11,335 bases of DNA, from assembly GCA_900764755.1 (NCBI GenBank), contig CAAFPE010000087.1, positions 1-11,335 on the forward strand, given 5' to 3'. Position numbers and translations under genes: made by a program. Shown one piece after another: positions 1 to 7,180 of the stretch. The stretch is from an uncultured Oscillospiraceae bacterium (GTDB taxonomy: Bacteria; Bacillota; Clostridia; Oscillospirales; Oscillospiraceae). Position 1 is the first letter of the stretch, and each line of letters opens with the position of its first letter. The notes under the pieces are model-generated. The model was not told the DNA's origin, did no database searches, and saw only the letters and a program-made list of their open reading frames with translations.

Positions 1-54
1 CAGCCGAAGGCTGCGGCAGCATCGCCCAGGACGGAAGCCAGCGGCTTCCATCCT
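1..54. repeat. Tandem perfect and near-perfect hairpins
   Basis: Two inverted repeats lie back to back. The first is CAGCC (1-5) with GGCTG (9-13) around a 3-base loop. The second is GGAAGCC (33-39) with GGCTTCC (43-49) around a 3-base loop, extended by AGGA (28-31) and TCCT (51-54) across one mismatch. No T-run follows, so a standard intrinsic terminator is not supported. They may end a unit lying left of the window. Nothing else could be assigned in 1-174. Confidence 0.5.
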
Positions 55-174
55 GACCGTCGCTCTGATTCACTAAGTTCTACCGTGCAGGTGTCCAACT
101 TGCACTTGCAATTTGCGAAACTTTTATGAAAAATCGTTCGTCGCAGCAGGAGTACAACACAAAGAGGTGCCCTT

Positions 175-561
175 ATGGGATTTAAGGAGCGGCTGAAGGA
201 GAAGAGATTTGCAGCCGGATTAACACAGACGGAATTTGTAGAAAGAGTTTCTGTAACGACGAGGACAATATAAAATTATGAATTAGGCTCAAGAAGACCA
301 GGCAACATGAAGGTGATCTGGGATATTGCAACCGTGCTCAACACCACAGTTGACTATCTACTCAATCATGCTGACATCCATTCAATGGAGACGTGCCAAA
401 AAGGTGGTTTTAAGGCGGAGCAGCACCTTGATGAACTGGTTGGAGAGGTGACTGACTTGTTTACCGGTGGCCAGCTCTAGGAGGATGCGCTGGAGCGAGC
501 TATGCGTGCTCTCAGTAATACCTATTTGATCGCGAAAGTGAAAAAGAAAAAATACTGCTAG
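175..561 (+). pseudogene. XRE-family helix-turn-helix regulator, two in-frame stops
   Basis: Read through its stops, this frame gives a 128-codon protein beginning MGFKERLKEKR, with an XRE/Cro-type helix-turn-helix over about residues 5-60 (LTQTEFVERVSVTTRTI, then NYELGSRRPG). Proteins of this family are small repressors, often guarding mobile elements. A TAA at codon 33 (271-273) falls where the family usually has tyrosine before NYELG, so a TAT or TAC codon has probably mutated. A TAG at codon 102 (478-480) interrupts the C-terminal part, and the natural end is TAG at 559-561. An AGAGG ribosome site lies 8 bases before the ATG. The frame is otherwise continuous, so decay looks recent. The family call is secure; the target is unknown. 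Confidence 0.8.
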
Positions 562-1118
562 TCTAATAGCAAGATTCCCCCGTCCAGGTATCCCGCTTAT
601 ATAGATGGCTCATCATTGCATATCTGGGATTTTGGATAAATCTGCAAGCCTGTTCACGATGAAATTATGACGAGTGGTTTTGATAAGGATACATGATCTA
701 TATGAATCTTATGTCTATCATGTGTGCTGATGCTCAAGGACAAGAACGCATTCTTGCTTTTTTCTTAGAAGTCACTTGCCCAAAGTCACCACGAAACCGG
801 AAAAAACATATTACAGGCACAGCCATGCTTTCTGCGATTTTGAGTGAATGTGGTGTTGTTGCATATTATAACATGGATCATTTGGTTTGTTTGGGGCACT
901 TCCGATAAATGAGAGAAGAGCTGCCAAACACGGAACAGGTGTGCGCCTATTGTAAGTTCGCGGGCAATCGGGCATCTCTTCCAAAGTGTACAGCGTGGGA
1001 TTAAAGAGTGTTTCAAACAGATTGTCCAGGGAGCTTTGAGATTGGGACTCCTGATTCTCATGACCGATGCCTCCTTCGATTGTGATGGGCCATGGTAACA
1101 CCTCACACGGTTTAAATT
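562..1118. other. Mostly gene-free stretch
   Basis: No recognisable gene covers these 557 bases. The first 250 bases are broken by stops in every frame, and the short translations I tried match no family I know. A 71-codon plus-strand frame at 693-908 has no convincing ribosome site and no recognisable motif. The only coding-like signal is the minus-strand candidate at 811-1061, listed separately. The stretch fits decayed accessory DNA like its neighbours. Confidence 0.5.
811..1061 (-). pseudogene. Possible small degraded gene after the WYL pseudogene
   Basis: On the minus strand an ATG at 1061-1059 is preceded by a strong ribosome site (AAGGAGG, complement of 1070-1076) with 8 bases between. 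The frame opened by that ATG gives an unconvincing peptide. The neighbouring frame gives a more protein-like one (SLDNLFETLFNPTLYTLEEM, then PDCPRTYNRR) that ends at TAA 813-811. One lost A near the start (MRNQES in the repaired reading) would join the ATG to this second frame. It lies 57 bases downstream of the WYL pseudogene and may have been its operon partner. I do not recognise a family, and it may be chance. Confidence 0.3.
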
Positions 1119-2434
1119 TTATGAGCCAGCATATTTTTCTACATTCCGGGTCAAGGTATCTCTGATTTTTCCCGCAGCCATTGAGGCTCCAGCAGCTCCA
1201 CGTTGTCGGCGTATTGCAGGGCAAAGAGCTTGACGCCCTCGGCGGCAATGGACATGGTGATCTCGGTGAGTCCCTGGCTGTTGGGCTGCGTGTACTGGGG
1301 CACGCTGCCAAAAAAGTCCACCAGGGTGTTGAGAATCCGCTCGTGGCAGCGCATACAAACATAGGTTTCCTTGCCGGGATACATGCCCGGTGTGCGGTCC
1401 TGGTACTGGGCTGGATCAAAGTCCTTGAGAGGCTCAAAGGTTTCGGGAAGAAGCTCCACATGCAGGCTCAGGTCGGTGCGCAGATTCATCATGCTGCGAT
1501 GGCGGCAGACCAGGTAATAGTTGCCGTTGGACCACATCAGGGCATAGGTGGAGACGGTGAGCTGGCTGTTTTTTTCCTGCTCCACCAGCTTGGGCTGCCA
1601 GCACCGTTCGGAACAGATCAAGCGGTACTCTCCGTAAGTGATCTTCACCTTCTGGTGTTCCCGGATGGCCTAATCCAGCTGATTGATCAGGGCAAACTGC
1701 TGGGGATTTCCCCCTGTTTGTAGACAAAACGGCTGGGGATATACGTTGCAGGCCGGGACCGCAGTCGGTTGAGTGCGTCCAGAAACTTCTGCGTCTGATT
1801 CTGGGAGATGTGGGGATAGACCTACACCAGGTCGGCAAAAATCCGCCATTCGCCCTCGGTCAGGGGATTGTCCAGATAGTAGTAACGGGTGGTCTTGTTG
1901 TGCTGAGACGTCTGCTCCGCCTCCCACTTGTCATAGGGGATATAGCGGTACCGGCCTGTGACGCTTTTCTTTCGGCCGACACAGCGCAGCTGGAAGGGAA
2001 AGGTTTTCAGATTGAAAGCACTTTGTTTTTGAGGAGGTTGTCTACAGAGGAGTAGGTGGGGCCTCAAACGGGGAAATGGTGAGGTCCAGAGCTACATCCT
2101 GGTGAAGCACCGTTCCATCGGAAACTTCCAGAACGACATGGAGGGCATTCTCCGTCTGATAGACGCTGGTGCAGGCGGGGGCGTCCTGATGAACCAGGGG
2201 GTCAGAGGAGAACATCTCCAAAAGGTTGGAGACCTGGGTCAGGATCCGGTTCACCGTGGCACGGGAGGGCGGCTGCTCCCTATTTTGAAGATAGTGACAG
2301 ATCTCGCCCACACTCAGCGGATACTCCCGGGAGGCGTGGAGCCGTAGCACTGTCCAGATGGCCTCCAGACTTTGGTAGGGGTTGCTGTACATCTTGCGTT
2401 CGTTTTTCTTAGATTTTTGTTCCTATTCTTCCAT
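1119..2434 (-). pseudogene. WYL-domain transcriptional regulator, heavily damaged
   Basis: Successive minus-strand frames join into one protein of roughly 440 residues. It has an N-terminal helix-turn-helix (SVGEICHYL, then PSRATVNRIL) and a long C-terminal part that resembles WYL regulators (VKITYGEYRLICSE, NGNYYLVCRHR, then GVKLFALQYADNVELLEPQW). WYL proteins are DNA-binding regulators that sense ligands, often nucleic-acid fragments or metabolites. The natural start is probably ATG 2434-2432, with AGGAGG upstream. TAG replaces codon 4 (2425-2423), so only reinitiation at ATG 2392 could start translation. Further lesions are frameshifts near 2050 and 2005, TAG at 1824-1822, a frameshift near 1705, TAG at 1672-1670, and a one-base loss in an A-run near 1155 that removes the tail IRDTLTRNVEKYAGS. 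Seven lesions rule out simple sequencing error. Confidence 0.75.
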
Positions 2435-2452
2435 ATCAAAGGAGCCTCCTGC

Positions 2453-2474
2453 CTGCACGGACTGAACCGTGCAG
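2453..2474. promoter_or_regulatory. 8-bp perfect inverted repeat before the WYL pseudogene
   Basis: CTGCACGG (2453-2460) and CCGTGCAG (2467-2474) flank a 6-base loop. On the minus strand the repeat lies directly upstream of the ribosome site (2450-2445) of the WYL pseudogene, in the 124-base gap after the 2559-3878 regulator gene. It could be an operator or an RNA hairpin in the leader. On the plus strand it is followed by TTTT, a weak terminator shape, but no plus-strand gene leads into it. Confidence 0.4.
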
Positions 2475-2558
2475 TTTTCGTATTCCGATTTCCGCGCCAT
2501 CGTTGTGCGGGTTAAAAATTGCCACAGCTGCTGCTCCAGAGGTGCCTGGGTATGTTGC

Positions 2559-3878
2559 TCAGAGCGCCTGGCCGGACTCCAGCTTAGAGCGGTCAATGGT
2601 GTAAATTTTTGCAGGACGGCCCCGGAAATTGAGCTGCCGGTTATACTCCACTCGGGCCAGCCCGCCCTCCTCTAGCTTTTTCAAGATGCGGGAGGCGCTT
2701 CGAGTAGTGACGTTGAGGAAGAAGGATAGCTCCTCGGAGGAGAGGGTATTTCCCTGCTTTTGCTGAATGATGTACAAAATTTTATTTAGATACAAGGGGG
2801 AGATGCCCACCCGCTCGCTGATTTGAATCAGATTTTTGTCGGGAATGTCGTTGTAAACCATTCGTTGTGTGCTGGAAAGGGGTCCGATCATGACATTGTT
2901 CTCCAGGGAAATGAAGGTGGCGCAATCCCCATACAGGGTGGCCTGCTTTAAGGCGCGCAGGCCGTTTTGATATGCCTCGGATATATTTCCGGCGCTGCCC
3001 CAGCCGATACAGATGGGGACGGAGAGTTTTTCCGTCAAAAAGGAGATCAGGGGACAGGTGGTGTATTGCTGGGTGAGTTCCTTCAGGGTGGAGGTATTGG
3101 AGGTGATCTCAAAGCGGTTGGGGAGTCGGTAGGTCAGGAAGGGCATCCCGGACTGGCGGTTGAACTGCTGCAATCGCTCCCACAGGGTCTGCTGCTCCTG
3201 CTGAGTCAGTGTTTTGGGCACATCAATCAGAGCCACGCAGGCCGCCGCCGCCCGCATTGCGCTGGCGTCCAGCTGGTGCAGCAGATCCTGATAGGTCTCC
3301 AGCATGGTCTCCTGGGAGGGATACAGATATTGATGGCGGATACTGTGGGTATCAAAATAGGAGCCCATGCTGGCAAAGCGGGTCACCAGCAGGTCAATGG
3401 TCCCGCTGTCCCACAGCTGCTTATAGTATTCCTGGAGGGGGACATACCAGTCCGGAGCATCCACATTGGGCCAGTCAATGGGGGCGGTGCCCAATCTGGG
3501 GGCATCCTCCTGTAAAAAAATGGACTTGAAATCCACGGGGACCTGGGGGCGGTCAAAATAGACGCGGGTGAAGTCCAGCCCCGGGTGTTGAATGGCCAGA
3601 GCGGCGATGGCCTTGTAATAGTCCACGGGGGAGAGGTCAAAGTACGCGTGGGGCACATCAGCCACCTGAGGAAAAAATTTCCGAATGACATTATAGGGGT
3701 AAGAGCCACTGAACAGCAGAGCATCAAATTTTCCCTGGTTTTCCTCGTACAAAAAACGGAGGTGGTCCGGGGAAGTATAGGGCAGATAAGTGATATAGCT
3801 GCGCTGAGAAAGCAGGTCATTGAGCTTTAAAATCCGCTGCAGGGACAATTCGTTGGTAAATACTCCGATGGAATACAT
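2559..3878 (-). CDS. Putative ligand-sensing transcriptional regulator of the abgB-like operon
   Basis: This is an intact 439-residue cytoplasmic protein with no signal peptide or membrane segment. Residues 1-130 look like an alpha/beta sensor fold (TNELSLQRILKLNDLL, then KFDALLFSGSYPY), loosely like the N-terminal receiver of PrpR-type regulators. Residues about 210-330 end in PICIGWGSAGNISEAYQNGL and ALKQA, the pattern of degenerate GGDEF-like domains in CdaR/PucR regulators. The C-terminus has a winged helix over about 376-427 (LSSEELSFFLNVTTRSASRI, KKLEEGGLARVEYN, RGRPAKIYTI). ATG 3878 was chosen because GAGG lies 8 bases upstream; an in-frame ATG 13 codons earlier lacks a good site. The gene is divergent from abgB and shares its intergenic region, so it probably controls that operon. 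No named family fits with certainty, and the effector is unknown. Confidence 0.7.
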   Translation of the reverse strand: MYSIGVFTNELSLQRILKLNDLLSQRSYITYLPYTSPDHLRFLYEENQGKFDALLFSGSYPYNVIRKFFPQVADVPHAYFDLSPVDYYKAIAALAIQHPGLDFTRVYFDRPQVPVDFKSIFLQEDAPRLGTAPIDWPNVDAPDWYVPLQEYYKQLWDSGTIDLLVTRFASMGSYFDTHSIRHQYLYPSQETMLETYQDLLHQLDASAMRAAAACVALIDVPKTLTQQEQQTLWERLQQFNRQSGMPFLTYRLPNRFEITSNTSTLKELTQQYTTCPLISFLTEKLSVPICIGWGSAGNISEAYQNGLRALKQATLYGDCATFISLENNVMIGPLSSTQRMVYNDIPDKNLIQISERVGISPLYLNKILYIIQQKQGNTLSSEELSFFLNVTTRSASRILKKLEEGGLARVEYNRQLNFRGRPAKIYTIDRSKLESGQAL

Positions 3879-3926
3879 GATGGCTGCCTCGTTCCTTCCA
3901 AATTCTGCATACAACATTCTGCTTTC

Positions 3927-3955
3927 ATTATAATATAGCTGTTCCACCGGAGCAA
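3927..3955 (-). promoter_or_regulatory. Promoter for the minus-strand regulator
   Basis: On the minus strand a perfect TATAAT (3932-3927) has TTGCTC (3955-3950) 17 bases upstream. The -35 element keeps only the TTG of the consensus. Transcription would start near 3920, leaving a leader of about 42 bases before ATG 3878, which fits the chosen start. Confidence 0.5.
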
Positions 3956-4124
3956 CCCATTTTGCCCGGGGGAAAAATATTGAGGAATTGACAAAAAAAG
4001 ATTCAAGATATGACAGGAAGAGGGAGAATAAAGAAATAATTAGCGGAGAAAACCTAGATAAAGACAAGAGAGAGGTGTAGTGGTTTGTTAAAAATGGAGA
4101 ATACAGAAAAAAGTGAATAATAAC

Positions 4125-4154
4125 TTGACAGCACTTGCATTTCTTTTTTATACT
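4125..4154 (+). promoter_or_regulatory. Sigma-A-type promoter for the abgB-like operon
   Basis: A perfect -35 TTGACA (4125-4130) is followed after 18 bases by TATACT (4149-4154), one base from the -10 consensus. The start of transcription would be near 4161, giving a leader of about 87 bases that contains the inverted repeat at 4164-4214. This is the best promoter in the window. Confidence 0.65.
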
Positions 4155-4163
4155 AAAGCAAGA

Positions 4164-4214
4164 TTTCCGAATAGTGTCTTTAAATGTCTTAAATAAATTC
4201 AAAATATTCGGGAA
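4164..4214. promoter_or_regulatory. Long inverted repeat in the abgB leader
   Basis: TTTCCGAATA (4164-4173) and TATTCGGGAA (4205-4214) are inverted copies matching at 9 of 10 positions, with a 31-base AT-rich spacer that itself holds two copies of TGTCTT. It begins only a few bases after the predicted transcription start. Centre-to-centre distance is 41 bases, about four helical turns, so a dimer of the divergent regulator could bind both arms on one face. An RNA stem in the leader is the other reading. Confidence 0.45.
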
Positions 4215-4247
4215 CCAATGAACAGAGGGTGAAAGGAGTGAGGACAG

Positions 4248-5705
4248 ATGAATCACCAGAAGAGTCAGGCCCTGGATGCCATTGACCGGAATCGGGAGCT
4301 GCTGTGCCGCGTCAGCGACCAGCTGTGGGAGCATCCAGAGGTGGGCTTCCATGAGAAGTATGCCGCCGAACTGTACTGTGACACGCTGGAGGCCCTGGGC
4401 TTTCAGGTGGAGCGGAATTTGGCGGGGATTCCCACCGCGTTTTCCGGCACCTATGGAAACGACGGCCCGGTGATCGGCTTTCTGGGGGAGTTTGACGCGC
4501 TGCCCGGCTTGAGCCAGGTGGAGGCCGCGCTGGAGAAAATCCCGGCGCAGGAGTCGGCTCCCGGCCATGGCTGTGGCCACAACCTGCTGGGTGTGGGGTC
4601 GCTGGCTGCGGCCGTTGCGGTGAAGCAGTATCTTCAGGACAATCATCTGCCGGGGACGGTCGTGTTTTTCGGTTGTCCCGCAGAGGAGGGGGGCTCCGGC
4701 AAGGGCTTTATGGCCCGGAGCGGAGTGTTTCAACAGGTGGATATCGCCTTTAGTTGGCATCCCGGAGAGGTCAACAGCGTCTCCACCGAGGGAACCATGT
4801 CCAACTATCAGATCTGCTACCATTTTCGTGGGGTCTCCGCCCATGCGGCCATGTCTCCCGAGCAGGGGCGCAGCGCGCTGGATGCGTTGGAGCTGATGAA
4901 CATAGGGGTACAGTTTTTGCGGGAACATGTGCCCACCGATACACGGATCCACTACGCCATCACCGACACCGGGGGAAGCGCTCCGGGGACGGTCCAGCCC
5001 TACGCTCAGGCGGTGTATCTGTTGCGTGCCGTACATCCCCAGCAGCTGATCGACCTCTACGACCGGGTCAATAAAATTGCCCGGGGCGCGGCGATGATGA
5101 CCGATACGACGGTGGAGATCGAGTTTATCAAAGCCTGCTCGAACGTGGTCATCAACACCGAGCTCAACCGCCTGATGCAGAAAAATCTGGAGCAGGTGCC
5201 GCCTGCCGGATTTGACGAGGCCGATCTGGAGCAGGCCCGGCGGTATCAGCAGACCTTCCCCAAGGGGAAGACCTACTACGACTCCCTGGTGGACGAGGTG
5301 GAGGACCCCCAGATGCGCGAGGAACTGCAGGCCAGGGCCGACGAGCCCATCCACCGGGTGGTGATGCCGCTGGCCCGGGAGCGCCAGGGCTTTGTGTCCT
5401 CGGACGTGGGCGACGTCAGCTGGAACTGCCCTGTGGCTCAGATCAACGCCGCCACCATGCCCGCCGGAGTGCCCATGCACTCCTGGCAGATGGTCGCGGT
5501 GGGAAAGACCCCCATGGCGAAGAAGGGAATGCTCTATGCGGCCAAGGTGATGGCGGCGTCCGCCATCGACGCCCTGGAGGACCCCGAAATCATCCGGCGG
5601 GCCAAGGAGGAACTGTTGCGCCGTACCGGCGGCAAGACCTACCAGCCCCCCATCCCGGCAGAAATCCAGCCCAAAATTCCCCGGGATCTGTTTCAGACAC
5701 CCTAA
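4248..5705 (+). CDS. abgB: M20D-family amidohydrolase, AbgB-like (aminobenzoyl-glutamate hydrolase type)
   Basis: The 485-residue protein aligns from memory along its whole length with Escherichia coli AbgB (481 residues), which with AbgA cleaves p-aminobenzoyl-glutamate to p-aminobenzoate and glutamate in the cytoplasm. Visible M20D landmarks are GHGCGHNLLG (106-115, metal ligands Cys109 and His111), the catalytic glutamate pair in CPAEEGGSGK (143-152), SWHP (169-172, His171), SAHAAMSP in the dimerisation domain (197-204), DVGDVSW (386-392) and the C-terminal ligand region PMHSWQ (409-414, His411). No signal peptide is present. GAAAGGAG and GAGG sites precede ATG 4248. It is first gene of the probable operon, 71 bases before the permease. 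No AbgA partner lies in the window, so it may act as a homodimer or on another N-acyl amino acid or dipeptide. Confidence 0.88.
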   Translation: MNHQKSQALDAIDRNRELLCRVSDQLWEHPEVGFHEKYAAELYCDTLEALGFQVERNLAGIPTAFSGTYGNDGPVIGFLGEFDALPGLSQVEAALEKIPAQESAPGHGCGHNLLGVGSLAAAVAVKQYLQDNHLPGTVVFFGCPAEEGGSGKGFMARSGVFQQVDIAFSWHPGEVNSVSTEGTMSNYQICYHFRGVSAHAAMSPEQGRSALDALELMNIGVQFLREHVPTDTRIHYAITDTGGSAPGTVQPYAQAVYLLRAVHPQQLIDLYDRVNKIARGAAMMTDTTVEIEFIKACSNVVINTELNRLMQKNLEQVPPAGFDEADLEQARRYQQTFPKGKTYYDSLVDEVEDPQMREELQARADEPIHRVVMPLARERQGFVSSDVGDVSWNCPVAQINAATMPAGVPMHSWQMVAVGKTPMAKKGMLYAAKVMAASAIDALEDPEIIRRAKEELLRRTGGKTYQPPIPAEIQPKIPRDLFQTP

Positions 5706-5776
5706 CCGCGTTGGCATAGAAGACATCTTGCATACGATTTGAGTACACACACAAAAAAGAGTAGGGAGAAATCGTT

Positions 5777-7054
5777 ATGACCCAAATTACCATTTGTCTT
5801 GTCCTCTTTGTGGCGATGCTGGTGTTGTTTTTCACCAACAAGCTCCCCATGTCGTTTACCGCCCTGGGCGCCATGATCCTGCTGGTGTTTACCGGCTGTC
5901 TGGACGCCAAAACGGCGGTCGCGACCTTCGGAAGCTCCACAGTCGTCACCATGGCGGCCATGTTCGTGGTGGCCGCCGGCCTGAGTCGCACACAGATGAT
6001 CAACCACATCACCAGGCTGCTCTATAAGATCACCGACGGCTCTTTCACTAAGGTGCTGGCGTGTTATATGCTGGTGACCTGCCTGCTGGGCCAGTTTGTT
6101 CCCAGCATCGTGGCGCTGTTTGCCCTGGTGCATCCCCTGGTGCAGAGCATGTGCGACCGTATGAACATTAGCCCCTCCAAGATGATGTATCCCATCGCGG
6201 TCGCCACCGTCTCCACCAGCTTCATCGTTGAGCCCATCGGCCCCTATGCCGCCTGGTATGTGACCCAGAACGGATTTATGGAGTCCTATGGCTGGACCGG
6301 GACCCAGCTGAATATGTGGAGCGAGACCAGCGTCTTCCTGCCTGTGGGCATCCTGACGCTGCTGTGGGCCATCTTCGTCATGCCCCGTATGCTGCCCGAC
6401 CAGCCCGAGCGCCCCATTTCCGCCATCGGCGGGCGCAAGCTGCAGGAGAAGGAGCCTCTGAGCCCCGTGCGTGAGGTCCTGGGCTACGGCGTGTTCGCAG
6501 TGGTTATCATCTGCCTGATGCTGGGCTTCTCCTCCTGGCAGGTGACCCTGGCTGGCGCCATCGTTCTGGTTGTTACCGGCGTTCTCACCGAGCGCGAGGC
6601 CATCGACAACCTCAACCTGAGCACCGTGCTGCTGTATGTGGGCGTGTCCGCCTTCGGCGAGGGCCTGGCCCAGACCGGCGCGGCCGAGATGGTCGGCGAC
6701 GCCATTGCCAAGGTGCTGGAGGGCGTGACCAACGGCTATATCATTGGCTTTGTGTTCTACATGGTCAGCTTCCTGATGACCTCTCTGCTGTATAACCGCG
6801 CGGTGAGCACCGTGCTGACCCCCGTGGCTGTGATCACCTGCACCTCCATTGGCTGCGATCCCAGAGGTCCGGTGATCCTGTGCGCCCTGGCTACCATGTC
6901 CTCTCTGATCACCCCCATGGCCACCGCTGTGGTGCCCATGGCCATGGACGCCGGCGGCTACAGCGCCAAGACCATGTTCAAGGTGGGTATCCTCCCCGGT
7001 ATTCTGCGCGGCGTTGTGGGCACGCTGATTGCCATGACGCTCTTCCCCATGTAA
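5777..7054 (+). CDS. SLC13 / ion-transporter superfamily permease
   Basis: The 425-residue protein is almost wholly hydrophobic, with about ten to twelve membrane segments and a cytoplasmic-looking loop near residues 203-233 (RMLPDQPERP, KLQEKEPLSP). The fold is a two-repeat design typical of the SLC13 (DASS) / ArsB-NhaD type. The first repeat has FGSSTVVTMAAMFVVAAGLS (51-70) and LLGQFVPSIVALFALVHP (103-120). The second has LYNRAVSTVLTPVAV (338-352) and SLITPMATAVVPMAM (376-390). Known members carry dicarboxylates, citrate or sulfate with sodium. AbgT, the transporter for aminobenzoyl-glutamate, is a distant member of the same superfamily. Its position between AbgB-like and GltS-like genes suggests it imports the amide substrate or exports a product. 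AGGGAG lies 9 bases before the ATG. The substrate is not readable from sequence. Confidence 0.8.
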   Translation: MTQITICLVLFVAMLVLFFTNKLPMSFTALGAMILLVFTGCLDAKTAVATFGSSTVVTMAAMFVVAAGLSRTQMINHITRLLYKITDGSFTKVLACYMLVTCLLGQFVPSIVALFALVHPLVQSMCDRMNISPSKMMYPIAVATVSTSFIVEPIGPYAAWYVTQNGFMESYGWTGTQLNMWSETSVFLPVGILTLLWAIFVMPRMLPDQPERPISAIGGRKLQEKEPLSPVREVLGYGVFAVVIICLMLGFSSWQVTLAGAIVLVVTGVLTEREAIDNLNLSTVLLYVGVSAFGEGLAQTGAAEMVGDAIAKVLEGVTNGYIIGFVFYMVSFLMTSLLYNRAVSTVLTPVAVITCTSIGCDPRGPVILCALATMSSLITPMATAVVPMAMDAGGYSAKTMFKVGILPGILRGVVGTLIAMTLFPM

Positions 7055-7071
7055 ATTAAAGCAATTTCGGA

Positions 7072-7111
7072 AAGGAGCCGCCATGGAATCAACGTTCTGT
7101 GACGGCTCCTT
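7072..7111 (+). other. 9-bp intergenic hairpin without T-run
   Basis: AAGGAGCCG (7072-7080) pairs perfectly with CGGCTCCTT (7103-7111) around a 22-base loop that has a small GAA/TTC stem inside. The stretch after it (TGCCATATCC) has no T-run, so it is not a convincing terminator. It lies in the 126-base gap between permease and gltS and could stabilise the upstream mRNA end or reduce read-through into gltS. Confidence 0.5.
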
Positions 7112-7169
7112 GCCATATCCGCCGGCGGGAGAGAGGCGACGGAACCAGACGGAACAACGAGGAAAATAG
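7083..7169 (+). CDS. Possible 28-codon small ORF between permease and gltS
   Basis: ATG 7083 has AAAGGAG with 5 bases between, a good Shine-Dalgarno site, and opens a 28-codon frame (MESTFCDGSL, PYPPAGERRRN, then QTEQRGK) ending at TAG 7167-7169, just 11 bases before the gltS ATG. The ribosome site is the left arm of the 7072-7111 hairpin, so folding would hide it. This layout would suit a leader peptide coupled to gltS. The peptide itself matches nothing I know, and a chance frame is quite possible. Confidence 0.25.
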   Translation: MESTFCDGSLPYPPAGERRRNQTEQRGK

Positions 7170-7180
7170 GGGGGACTGAC

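Larger units (their letters stand above)
3879..4247. promoter_or_regulatory. Divergent regulatory region between regulator and abgB-like operon
   Basis: This 369-base region is AT-rich compared with the genes around it and holds no gene. It carries a promoter on each strand (3927-3955 minus, 4125-4154 plus) and a long inverted repeat in the abgB leader (4164-4214). A second TTGACA at 3988-3993 has no matching -10 element. The 170 bases between the two promoters are purine-rich and would have room for regulator binding, but I saw no repeated operator motif there. Confidence 0.6.

Noticed and set aside
1181..1723. 180-codon plus-strand frame opposite the WYL pseudogene
   Set aside because: It is the complement of recognisable WYL coding sequence, has no ribosome site of note and matches no family I know.
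3988..4012. Second plus-strand promoter (TTGACA at 3988-3993)
   Set aside because: The best -10-like sequence (GATATG at 4007) is only 13 bases away, too close for a sigma-A promoter.
3879..5750. Minus-strand open frame running from the regulator through the whole antisense of the abgB-like gene
   Set aside because: The upstream part has the repetitive His/Gly/Gln/Leu-rich look of a frame antisense to a G+C-rich gene, while the plus strand encodes a clear full-length AbgB homologue. Only 2559-3878 is coding on the minus strand.
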